Positions 57,209-64,000 of a DNA stretch of 64,000 bases are shown one piece after another. This DNA is from Anaerolineales bacterium (lineage in GTDB: Bacteria; Chloroflexota; Anaerolineae; Anaerolineales; Villigracilaceae). Every line of letters begins with the position of its first letter. Within the stretch, counting starts at the first letter, position 1. A program made the translations under genes and the position numbers. The stretch spans positions 4,032,714 to 4,096,713 of the forward strand of contig CP129480.1 in the NCBI GenBank assembly GCA_030583885.1, written 5' to 3'. The notes under the pieces are model-generated. The model made no database searches and was not told where the DNA came from. It saw nothing but the letters and a program-made list of their open reading frames with translations.

Positions 57209-59092
57209 ATGAAACTACGCCACCTATTTATTATTTCGGTCACAGCAATTCTGCTCGCCGCCTGCAATATGACCCTTGCGGCGGATGTCACCCCCCCACC
57301 CAATTATGTGCCGCCCACGCCCGTCCCAACCCTGGGAGCGCTCTATCCCGCCAGTGCACCGGATATCGAAAACGGCGCGGTCATCTATGCGGAGAAGTGC
57401 GCGCCCTGTCATGGGGATACGGGCTTTGGCGACGGCGAACAGGGCAAGCAACTTCCCGTCACGGTTGCCGCGTTTGCATTACCCGAAACCGCGAGCAAGG
57501 CCTCACCCGTCAAATGGTATACCATCGTCACACAAGGCAACATTGACCGCTTTATGCCGCCCTTCCTCAGTTTGAGCGAGCAGGAACGCTGGGATGTTGT
57601 GGGGTATGCGCTCACATTGCATGTTACGGAAAAGGATTTGCAGAGAGGCAAGGAGTTGTACGAGACTTTTTGTGGTAATTGTCCCACCGAAATTTTCCGC
57701 AACCAGGAATGGATGGCATCGCTCTCCAACATGGAACTCGCACAATTACTCCAGGATGGGACTCCCAACTTCCCTGCACTTGAATCCAAAATGACCGAGG
57801 GCGGGTTTACCGAACTCGCCGCATACGTCCGCACATTGACCTTTGCGCCTCCCGCCGCGCTGGCAGCTGTTTCTGTGACCGAGACGCCTGTCCCGGCTGA
57901 AGCAACCCCGTCAGCGGAGGAAACGCCTGAGGCTGGCGGACAGGCTGAAGTCACGCCGGAAGCGGCGGATGCAGGGGCAACCAGTGAAGAACCGGGAGCG
58001 GCAAGCGCAGGCAGAATCAGAGGCGTAATTGACAATCAAACCGGCGCAGATCTGCCATCCGAGTTAAAGGTCACCCTGCGCGGTTTTGACCACGGAACCG
58101 ATCCAAGCGCCGGTCCGCAGGAGTTCATCAATATTGAAGTGACCGTCAGTCCGGATGGAACGTATGTTTTCGAAATCGGTGAAATCGTCGAAAGACAGAT
58201 CTACATTGCAGAACTTGAATTGAACGGCTTGAAGTATCAATCTGAATTCGGCGTTGTGCCGGCCGGCACAACCGAATTGACCCTGCCCTCCATTGTTGTG
58301 TATGCAACAACGGAGGATTACAGCGAATTGAAAATCGAATCGCTGCAAATCTTCTTCGATCTCGCAGGTGAAAACACGGCGCAGATCTTCGCCGTCTATA
58401 CCATCTCCAACATAAGCGATAAAACCATCCTTGTCAAAATAGGCGACGGACAAACCGTGCCATTCATTGCCTTTCCAGAAGGCGCAAGCGGACTTGGCTA
58501 TGAAGCCACACAGGATAGCGCGGCCTTCGTACCCACAGCCGATGGCTTCGCCATGCCTCCCAGTGATGTTTCCTACGGCCTGATCGCGTTCGCATCCATT
58601 CCCAAGGAAAAAGAGATTACCATCTCACAGCCCGCCCTCCTGTCCATCAGCAAGTTGACCCTGTTCCTGCCCGAAGGCGTGGAGGCAAAAGGCTCCACGT
58701 TGACAGATACCGGCATTCAACCCATCCAGAACACCAACTTCCATGTCTATGATGGCAGCGCGGTGGAAAAAGGCGGGAGCATTGAGTTCACACTCAGCGG
58801 CAAACCAACCCAGACCGCTGTTGCCCCGAATATCACCCAGAACCAGACCCTGTTGATCGGGATCGGCGCACTCGGTGTGGCACTCATCCTCGCCGGCGTA
58901 TGGATGTATAGGCGTGACAGCAAAAAAGAGGAGGAATTCGAGGAGGAGCAAGAGCAGGAATTTGACGATGCCGAATCCATCATGGACGCCATCATCGCCC
59001 TCGACGAACTGCACCGCGCCGGCAAGCTGCCTGACCAGGCCTACAAGCAACGGCGTACGGATTTGAAGGATGCGTTGAAGAGAAACTCTTAA
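57209..59092 (+). CDS. Multidomain c-type cytochrome lipoprotein
   Basis: 627 residues. Lipobox (TAILLAAC), then a cytochrome c domain with CAPCH (Cys64, Cys67, His68) and a Met-containing RFMPPF. A second cytochrome-like domain has CGNCP (155-159), lacking the haem-ligand His. A Glu/Ala/Thr-Pro linker (about 225-270), two beta domains, a membrane helix (LLIGIGALGVALILAGVWMY) and a SHOCT-like C-terminal helix (DAESIMDAIIALDELHRAGK) follow. Start ATG 57209 is chosen for its GAGG site over TTG 57197. Translationally coupled to ccmA (TAATG). Likely client or part of an electron chain matured by this cluster. Confidence 0.82.
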   Translation: MKLRHLFIISVTAILLAACNMTLAADVTPPPNYVPPTPVPTLGALYPASAPDIENGAVIYAEKCAPCHGDTGFGDGEQGKQLPVTVAAFALPETASKASPVKWYTIVTQGNIDRFMPPFLSLSEQERWDVVGYALTLHVTEKDLQRGKELYETFCGNCPTEIFRNQEWMASLSNMELAQLLQDGTPNFPALESKMTEGGFTELAAYVRTLTFAPPAALAAVSVTETPVPAEATPSAEETPEAGGQAEVTPEAADAGATSEEPGAASAGRIRGVIDNQTGADLPSELKVTLRGFDHGTDPSAGPQEFINIEVTVSPDGTYVFEIGEIVERQIYIAELELNGLKYQSEFGVVPAGTTELTLPSIVVYATTEDYSELKIESLQIFFDLAGENTAQIFAVYTISNISDKTILVKIGDGQTVPFIAFPEGASGLGYEATQDSAAFVPTADGFAMPPSDVSYGLIAFASIPKEKEITISQPALLSISKLTLFLPEGVEAKGSTLTDTGIQPIQNTNFHVYDGSAVEKGGSIEFTLSGKPTQTAVAPNITQNQTLLIGIGALGVALILAGVWMYRRDSKKEEEFEEEQEQEFDDAESIMDAIIALDELHRAGKLPDQAYKQRRTDLKDALKRNS

Positions 59093-59790
59093 TGATCGAA
59101 ACAAAAAAACTCGTCAAACGCTTTGGGCTTAAAGCCATCCTGCGCGGTGTGGATTTTTCCGTTGAAGCGGGTGAATTCGTGGCATTGCTCGGACCGAATG
59201 GCGCGGGAAAAACCACCTTTCTGCGAATTCTCGCTTCGCTCTCGCGCCCAAGCCTGGGAAGTGTCACAGTGGCAGGCTACTCCCTTCCGGGCGAATCCGC
59301 ACAAGTCCGCGCAAAGCTGGGTGTGGTCTCGCATCTGCCCCTGCTCTATCCCGACCTGACCGCCGAAGAGAATCTGCAATTCTATGCGCGCATGTATGGG
59401 ATTATGAATTTTGCAATGCGCGTCACGGAAGTTTTGGAGATGGTCGGGCTGGAAAATCGCCGAAAAGACCTCGTCCGCACTTTTTCACGCGGAATGCAGC
59501 AGCGCCTTGCCATCGGCAGGGCGGTCATCCACGACCCCGAGGTCATGTTATTCGACGAACCCTATACAGGTCTCGATCAGGATGCGTCTGAAATGCTGGA
59601 CGATGTCCTGCGTTCTGTCGCCGCGAAGGGACGCACCGTCGTCATGACCTCCCATGATCTTGTCCGTGCTGAAGATCTCGCCACAAGGTTCGATATCCTC
59701 TCGCATGGCGTGATCGCGGCCTCGGCAACGCAGAATGAATTAAAAAACACGAATCTTCTCGCATTCTACAAACAGGCACTGGTGGATTAA
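59092..59790 (+). CDS. ccmA: Haem-export ABC ATPase CcmA
   Basis: 232-residue ABC ATPase: Walker A GPNGAGKTTFLRI, signature FSRGMQQRLAIGRA, Walker B VMLFDEPYTGLDQ, switch His in MTSHD. Drives haem release from CcmE together with CcmB and CcmC. The ATG overlaps the previous stop by 1 bp. The family place is fixed by the neighbours ccmB and ccmC. Confidence 0.93.
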   Translation: MIETKKLVKRFGLKAILRGVDFSVEAGEFVALLGPNGAGKTTFLRILASLSRPSLGSVTVAGYSLPGESAQVRAKLGVVSHLPLLYPDLTAEENLQFYARMYGIMNFAMRVTEVLEMVGLENRRKDLVRTFSRGMQQRLAIGRAVIHDPEVMLFDEPYTGLDQDASEMLDDVLRSVAAKGRTVVMTSHDLVRAEDLATRFDILSHGVIAASATQNELKNTNLLAFYKQALVD

Positions 59791-59793
59791 TCC

Positions 59794-60513
59794 ATGACGG
59801 AAACCGTAATCATCGATAAGCAGGCAATGGAATATCGTCCATCCTTCTTCAAAGCCACCATGGCAATCGTACGAAAAGACCTTTCCGCGGAATTCCGTTC
59901 GCGCGAACTGTTGTCCGCCATGCTGGTCTTTTCCATGCTCGTTATTCTCATCTTCAACTTTGCACTGGAATTGGACATTAAAGTGCGCCAGTCCGTCACT
60001 GCTGGTGTGCTGTGGACGACCTTTGCCTTCGCCGGCACACTCGGCTTGAACCGCTCGATGGCTGTGGAAAAAGACCGCGGCTGTATGGATGGACTCCTGC
60101 TCGCGCCAGTCGACCGCTCTGCCATCTTCTTTGGCAAAGCCATCAGCAACCTGGCTTTCATGTTGATCGTCGAGGCAATCGTGCTCCCGCTCTATGCCCT
60201 GCTTTACAACGAAACCCGCATTTTTCAACCCAGTTTTCTCGGCGTGATCCTGCTTGGTTCCATCGGGTATATCGCTGTCGGCACCCTGCTCTCCGCCATG
60301 TCCGTACAAACCCGCACAAGAGATGTACTGCTCCCCATCCTTCTTTTTCCTGTTGCAATTCCCGTCCTGCTTGCCTCGGTAAAAGCCAGCGGCGGAATAT
60401 TAATGGGCGCACCCTTCGAGGAGATCCTCTCTCCGCTCAACCTGCTCATCGTCTATGACGTGGTCTTCATCGCCATTTCATTCATGGTTTTTGATTTTGT
60501 AGTGGAGGAGTAG
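59794..60513 (+). CDS. ccmB: Haem exporter membrane subunit CcmB
   Basis: 239 residues with six predicted membrane helices and the CcmB start FFKATMAIVRKDLSAEFRSR, then MAVEKDRGCMDGLLLAP. It forms the membrane part with CcmA. Start ATG is 3 bp past the ccmA stop. A 172-bp gap with no clear gene separates it from ccmC. Confidence 0.93.
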   Translation: MTETVIIDKQAMEYRPSFFKATMAIVRKDLSAEFRSRELLSAMLVFSMLVILIFNFALELDIKVRQSVTAGVLWTTFAFAGTLGLNRSMAVEKDRGCMDGLLLAPVDRSAIFFGKAISNLAFMLIVEAIVLPLYALLYNETRIFQPSFLGVILLGSIGYIAVGTLLSAMSVQTRTRDVLLPILLFPVAIPVLLASVKASGGILMGAPFEEILSPLNLLIVYDVVFIAISFMVFDFVVEE

Positions 60514-60685
60514 GCAGACCCCGTTGACAAGGGAGTAAACAAAGACAAAGGACGTATTTCATAAAAACCTTCTAAATCTACAAAACCTGAAACGACATTC
60601 TCAGCAGACACTATATCAACTGCGTTTTAATCAGACAACGGTTGATCGCAAATCTAAAATCGTACATCACAAAGGAGTTCGCCCA

Positions 60686-61384
60686 ATGCAATCCAGACCA
60701 ATTGCTCTTACCATTCTTGATATCATCTCCATTATTGCCCTTGGCACCGCCACCTACTTTGCCCTCATCTTTGCGCCCACCGAACTGTTCATGGGACAGG
60801 TGCAGCGCGTCTTCTACTTCCATGTCGGCACGGCATGGGTCGGCATGCTCGGGTTTATCCTCGCGGCAATCGCCGGCGTCGTGTACCTCATTACCAAGGA
60901 CATGCGCTGGGACCGCTTCGAGGTTGCGGCCGTGGAAATCAGCACCATGTTCTTCTTCATCACCATCGTGCTCGGCTCCATTTGGGCACGTCCCGCCTGG
61001 AACACCTGGTGGACCTGGGATCCGCGCCTCACCACAGCCGCCATCACCGAACTCATCTACATCGCCTATTTTATGCTGCGTGCAGGCATCGAAGACCCTG
61101 AAAAACGTGCCCGCTTTGGCGCGGTATACACCCTGTTGGGCGGTATCAGCGTCCCCATCACTTTCATGGTCATCCGCCTCTTCCGCACCATTCATCCGGT
61201 TGTCATCGGTAACGAGAGCGCCGCTGCACAAGGCGGCTTCAGCATGAGTGGGGACATGGTCACCGCCATGCTCGTCTCCTTTGCCGCCTTCACCATCATC
61301 TTCATAGACCTGATGTGGCACCGCATCCGCATTAGCGGCCTGCAGGAAAAGGTCGAACAACTCAAACTCAAAGCATCAATGTAA
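60686..61384 (+). CDS. ccmC: Haem transfer protein CcmC
   Basis: 232 residues, six membrane helices, tryptophan-rich signature WARPAWNTWWTWDPRLT and flanking His residues (FYFHVGTAW; RTIHPVV) that bind haem for loading onto CcmE. ATG 60686 lies after AAAGGAG. Followed by ccmD in 12 bp. Confidence 0.94.
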   Translation: MQSRPIALTILDIISIIALGTATYFALIFAPTELFMGQVQRVFYFHVGTAWVGMLGFILAAIAGVVYLITKDMRWDRFEVAAVEISTMFFFITIVLGSIWARPAWNTWWTWDPRLTTAAITELIYIAYFMLRAGIEDPEKRARFGAVYTLLGGISVPITFMVIRLFRTIHPVVIGNESAAAQGGFSMSGDMVTAMLVSFAAFTIIFIDLMWHRIRISGLQEKVEQLKLKASM

Positions 61385-61396
61385 TTGGAGAACAAA

Positions 61397-61561
61397 ATGG
61401 AATCCTACCCCGACACCTCAGGCTACATGATCGCAGGCTACATCATTTCCTTCCTCACCATGGGCATCTATGTCCTCAGCATTTACCTGAGAAACAGGAA
61501 CCTCAATCGAGACCTCGAAATCCTCAAATCACTGGAAACTGAAAAGCCGAAAAAGAAATAG
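61397..61561 (+). CDS. ccmD: Small haem exporter subunit CcmD
   Basis: 54 residues from ATG 61397 (TTGGAG 6-10 bp upstream). One membrane helix (MIAGYIISFLTMGIYVLSIY, residues 11-30) and a basic, helical cytoplasmic tail ending EKPKKK. Size, topology and position after ccmC are those of CcmD, which stabilises the CcmABC complex. Confidence 0.85.
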   Translation: MESYPDTSGYMIAGYIISFLTMGIYVLSIYLRNRNLNRDLEILKSLETEKPKKK

Positions 61562-61571
61562 CCCGTTTGAA

Positions 61572-61604
61572 AAAGAGTCCGCTTATAATCCGGGCGGACT
61601 CTTT
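61572..61604. promoter_or_regulatory. Inverted repeat with TATAAT in its loop
   Basis: AAAGAGTCCGC (61572-61582) and its exact complement (61594-61604) flank a loop containing TATAAT (61584-61589). It follows the ccmD stop by 10 bp and may be a weak terminator, a repressor-bound promoter of the next gene, or both. Confidence 0.55.
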
Positions 61605-61611
61605 GATTCTC

Positions 61612-63231
61612 ATGCAAAGGCGCCGCTGGACGCTTGGATTCATCCTATTGGTGATTGCCATCTCGAACATGGCGTTCACGCCTGCCGTTACGCCTGCCTC
61701 TGCCTCCAATCCGCCGCCCGGCCCGGACCGCTTTACCATCATCGCCGTGGATTACACTGTCTACGAATGGCAGCTATTAACCTGGAAAGGGAAAAAACCG
61801 GTATGCTCCATCATCATTGACCATGACGGCATGCCAGTACCGGGGGAAATATATAAAGACTGCGGGCAAACGGTTTATCAGAAATGGATGACCCAGCCTG
61901 CCTGTAATATTCACGATGTAAAAAACTGCGACGGATATTACGCGCGGCTGACTAAAAGTCAGCCAAAAGAAAAAGAGATCGCCATGCAACTCCCTGCTGC
62001 CAGCGCCTGGATTTCGCTCGAGGACTGCGAACCGGTGTTCAGCACAGGCACCAACATCTGTGAGACCAAACCGACCCTGGTCATCAGCGGACTTGAGCCT
62101 CTTCCAAACGAATCCATCATCCGCATCGAAGGGACATACGACGGCGAGGCGTTCTGGTGCGATGATATCAAATGCAAATTCCGAATCCCCGAAACGGACG
62201 ATGACGGCGTCACAGTTGAATTCTGGTCATATTCCAGTTACGGAGACAGCAGTCCCGTCCATAAAGCGCAAGTCCGCGTAAAACTGGCAGACGAAGGCGA
62301 CCCGGACCAATTCTACTGGTATGTGGATGTACTATCCGCACAATGGCAGGGACATGCCGTTGCCACCTGCTCCGACGCTTGGGGAGTATTTCCTCCCGTG
62401 GGCGGCGCGCCAAAATGGCTCAGCACGCCAAAACAAAGCGAAGAGCTCAGCAGCGACATTCCCTATACCTATCTTGCCGCCAACCTCATCCTGCAAGGCG
62501 CAGTGGATGCGAGTTCCTGTCCGGATGGCGGCCTGGCGGCGGGTAATGTTGTCAATCAATGCGGCCTGGAAAAGGCGAGACCCGCCGTCAACGCATGGCA
62601 AAACCAGTTCGATGAGCTGATTCTCAAGACTGCAAAAGAAACAGGCGTGCCGGCGCGTCTGCTGAAAAATCTTTTCGCGCGCGAGAGCCAGTTCTGGCCG
62701 GGCATCTATCAGGCAGTCGGAGACGTGGGGCTGGGCCAACTGACAGAGAACGGTGCGGACACCACCCTCTTTTGGAATCGCTCGTTCTTCAATCAGTTCT
62801 GCCCGTTGGTCATGGACTCCCACGTATGCAGCCTGGGATACATGCACCTTGACGAAGAAGCGAAAACCGCCCTACGCCGCGCATTGGTGGGAAGTGTCAA
62901 CGCCACCTGCAAGGAATGCCCGCTTGGTCTTGACCTTACACAGGCGGACTTTTCAGTCGGCGTATTTGCCCACACCCTGCTCGCCAATTGCGAACAGGCA
63001 GGGCAGGTAATCTATAATTACACCGGCGAATCGCCCGGCGAAGCCGCCACCTATGAAGACTTGTGGAAGTTCACTCTGGTCAATTACAACGCAGGGGGGG
63101 GATGCCTGGCAGAGGCAATCACCTTTGCCCAGGGGGTCAACGGCTTGCCATTAACCTGGGAAAGCGTGTCGCCGCAGCTGACCGGAGCCTGTTCCGGCGC
63201 AGTGGATTACGTCCAAGATATAAGCCAATAA
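61612..63231 (+). CDS. Secreted lytic-transglycosylase-like protein
   Basis: 539 residues from ATG 61612; TTG 61567 is in frame but falls before the hairpin. A signal peptide (WTLGFILLVIAISNMAF), a Cys-rich N-terminal half with no domain I recognise, then an SLT-like part with the catalytic Glu358 (LFARESQFWPGIY) and VGDVGLGQLTENGAD. More than a dozen cysteines imply disulfides outside the membrane, fitting the neighbouring thiol-redox genes. Probable peptidoglycan cleavage; the N-terminal half may bind the substrate. Confidence 0.75.
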   Translation: MQRRRWTLGFILLVIAISNMAFTPAVTPASASNPPPGPDRFTIIAVDYTVYEWQLLTWKGKKPVCSIIIDHDGMPVPGEIYKDCGQTVYQKWMTQPACNIHDVKNCDGYYARLTKSQPKEKEIAMQLPAASAWISLEDCEPVFSTGTNICETKPTLVISGLEPLPNESIIRIEGTYDGEAFWCDDIKCKFRIPETDDDGVTVEFWSYSSYGDSSPVHKAQVRVKLADEGDPDQFYWYVDVLSAQWQGHAVATCSDAWGVFPPVGGAPKWLSTPKQSEELSSDIPYTYLAANLILQGAVDASSCPDGGLAAGNVVNQCGLEKARPAVNAWQNQFDELILKTAKETGVPARLLKNLFARESQFWPGIYQAVGDVGLGQLTENGADTTLFWNRSFFNQFCPLVMDSHVCSLGYMHLDEEAKTALRRALVGSVNATCKECPLGLDLTQADFSVGVFAHTLLANCEQAGQVIYNYTGESPGEAATYEDLWKFTLVNYNAGGGCLAEAITFAQGVNGLPLTWESVSPQLTGACSGAVDYVQDISQ

Positions 63232-63250
63232 TACGGTTCACAGATATTTT

Positions 63251-63284
63251 CAGAAAGCCCCAAAACTCTCTTTGGGGCTTTCTG
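63251..63284 (+). terminator. Terminator after the transglycosylase-like gene
   Basis: Fourteen-bp perfect stem CAGAAAGCCCCAAA (63251-63264) with its complement (63271-63284) and 6-nt loop. The following CTTTAA is a poor T run, but the left flank (ATATTTT) gives a T/A-rich side for the other strand as well. Confidence 0.8.
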
Positions 63285-63396
63285 CTTTAATCGACCATTA
63301 GTACTGGAGGTACTTTCTTCCCATAACTATTTTGCATACATCTGGTTAAAATAACAGTATGTCAATTTTCATTTTATTAATAAGGAGTAATACAAA

Positions 63397-64000
63397 ATGA
63401 AACATGGAAATATTAAGACAATGCTATCCCTGATGGTACTGGGCGCAGCCATCCTCGCTTGCGGCATCCCATCGACGGAACCAGGCCCGGCCGAAGCCCC
63501 AATCGACGACCTACAGGAAATCAGCGACGAGGGGGGTGGCGCCCCCCCGGATGCCCCATCGATTCAGCATGAAGTCATCCCCGTTGATTTTCCTTCCAGC
63601 CAGAGCGGCCAGGCCGGTGACTTTGATTCCTCCAAGGTTTTGGAGAACAATTCGCTCATCGGCGGAGACCGGTTCACCTTTAATCGTTTTGAACGACCGT
63701 TCAATGCAAACACAATGGACGTGTATTTTTCGCAGCTGGACATCGTAAACACACAGGTATATCAGGACGATACCTGGGTTTACGGGAAACTCACCCTCAA
63801 GGAATTGGGGGCAAGCAGTTCCCAGAATGAAAAATATGCCCTTGAATTGGATGTAACAGTGAACGGCAAAGGCGATTGGTTCATCCTTACAAACAAGCCT
63901 GAATCCACCGAATGGACCGTTACAGGCGTCAAAGTGTATCAGGATGCAAACCGCGATGTCGGTGGTGAACTTCCCGCTCTCACAGACAAAAACCCCGTGC
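63397..64000 (+). CDS. Lipoprotein of unknown function (3' end outside window)
   Basis: 201 codons are visible from ATG 63397, which follows AAGGAG. The lipobox is LGAAILAC (Cys about residue 22), followed by a Gly/Pro/Glu/Asp-rich linker and a domain starting about residue 60 (FPSSQSGQAG; NRFERPFNANTMDVYFSQLD). I recognise no family. Exported and lipid-anchored by the signal; nothing can be said about ligand or partner. Confidence 0.7.
   Translation, partial: MKHGNIKTMLSLMVLGAAILACGIPSTEPGPAEAPIDDLQEISDEGGGAPPDAPSIQHEVIPVDFPSSQSGQAGDFDSSKVLENNSLIGGDRFTFNRFERPFNANTMDVYFSQLDIVNTQVYQDDTWVYGKLTLKELGASSSQNEKYALELDVTVNGKGDWFILTNKPESTEWTVTGVKVYQDANRDVGGELPALTDKNPV

Noticed and set aside
60642..61360. 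Long frames on both strands over ccmC
   Set aside because: Their translations are Ser/Pro-rich or Gly/Asp/His-rich shadows; CcmC with its WWD motif is the real gene.
61567..61611. TTG start of the transglycosylase-like gene
   Set aside because: It lies at the foot of an inverted repeat and would put charged residues before the signal peptide; ATG 61612 gives a normal signal.
1..64000. CRISPR array, tRNA, rRNA or replication origin
   Set aside because: No regularly spaced identical repeats, no cloverleaf with CCA-type end, no rRNA segments and no DnaA-box cluster were seen by reading; short palindromes are unevenly spaced and of several families.

Overview
The window reads as a chromosomal segment of a Chloroflexota bacterium, probably class Anaerolineae. 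This is inferred from gene content and protein style (long-form LeuA plus CimA, an inositol-phosphate synthase beside a duplicated ThyX, System I cytochrome c maturation genes with a cysteine-type CcmE, Thr/Pro-rich lipoproteins). No rRNA or tRNA was seen, so the taxonomy is an inference. About 60 protein genes, two insertion sequences, one SAM-I riboswitch, two apparent leader-peptide attenuators and several families of short palindromic repeats are present.

Layout. 1-5.7 kb (minus): the translation and envelope cluster rpsB-tsf-pyrH-frr-uppS-cdsA-glpX. 5.7-19.1 kb (minus): one 13-kb branched-chain amino-acid operon, ilvD-ilvB-ilvN-ilvC-leuA-(54-codon ORF)-leuC-leuD-cimA-leuB-ilvE. It starts at a TTGACG/TATAAT promoter, is preceded by a 35-codon leader with 18 Leu/Ile/Val codons and a strong terminator hairpin, and is closed by a terminator after ilvE. 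19.2-25.6 kb (plus): the aspartate pathway lysC, asd, metY and metA. lysC has its own leader-peptide attenuator with mutually exclusive hairpins; metY has a SAM-I riboswitch; metA is split by a 1,066-bp IS630-type element just before its catalytic cysteine codon.

25.6-37.5 kb: an accessory block of small enzymes and domains of unknown function (GNAT, flap-type exonuclease, DUF2200, DUF1801 x3, MFS exporter, two DHFR-like reductases, berberine-bridge oxidase, short UvrA, VOC, DUF1697, SRPBCC, ArsR). Two promoters in it carry the same palindrome. 37.5-41 kb: prephenate dehydratase, a class I aminotransferase and a soluble GAF histidine kinase. 41-47 kb: ino1, two tandem NodB-like lipoproteins (the second without metal ligands), a HIT protein, a double-domain ThyX homologue and an aldo-keto reductase. 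47.4-48.6 kb: an IS4-like element sitting directly on the promoter of a LysM lipoprotein. 49.6-52.6 kb: a solute-binding protein translationally coupled to an anchored metallopeptidase.

52.8-61.6 kb (plus): cytochrome c maturation genes ccmE, ccmF, ccmH, ccmG, a zinc-ribbon membrane protein, a large c-type cytochrome lipoprotein, ccmA, ccmB, ccmC and a 54-residue ccmD. The window ends with a transglycosylase-like secreted protein and a truncated lipoprotein gene.

The most striking features are the two divergent amino-acid operons, each under what looks like ribosome-mediated attenuation and both started from nearly leaderless transcripts, and the interspersed palindromes that supply stop codons or are translated inside biosynthetic enzymes.
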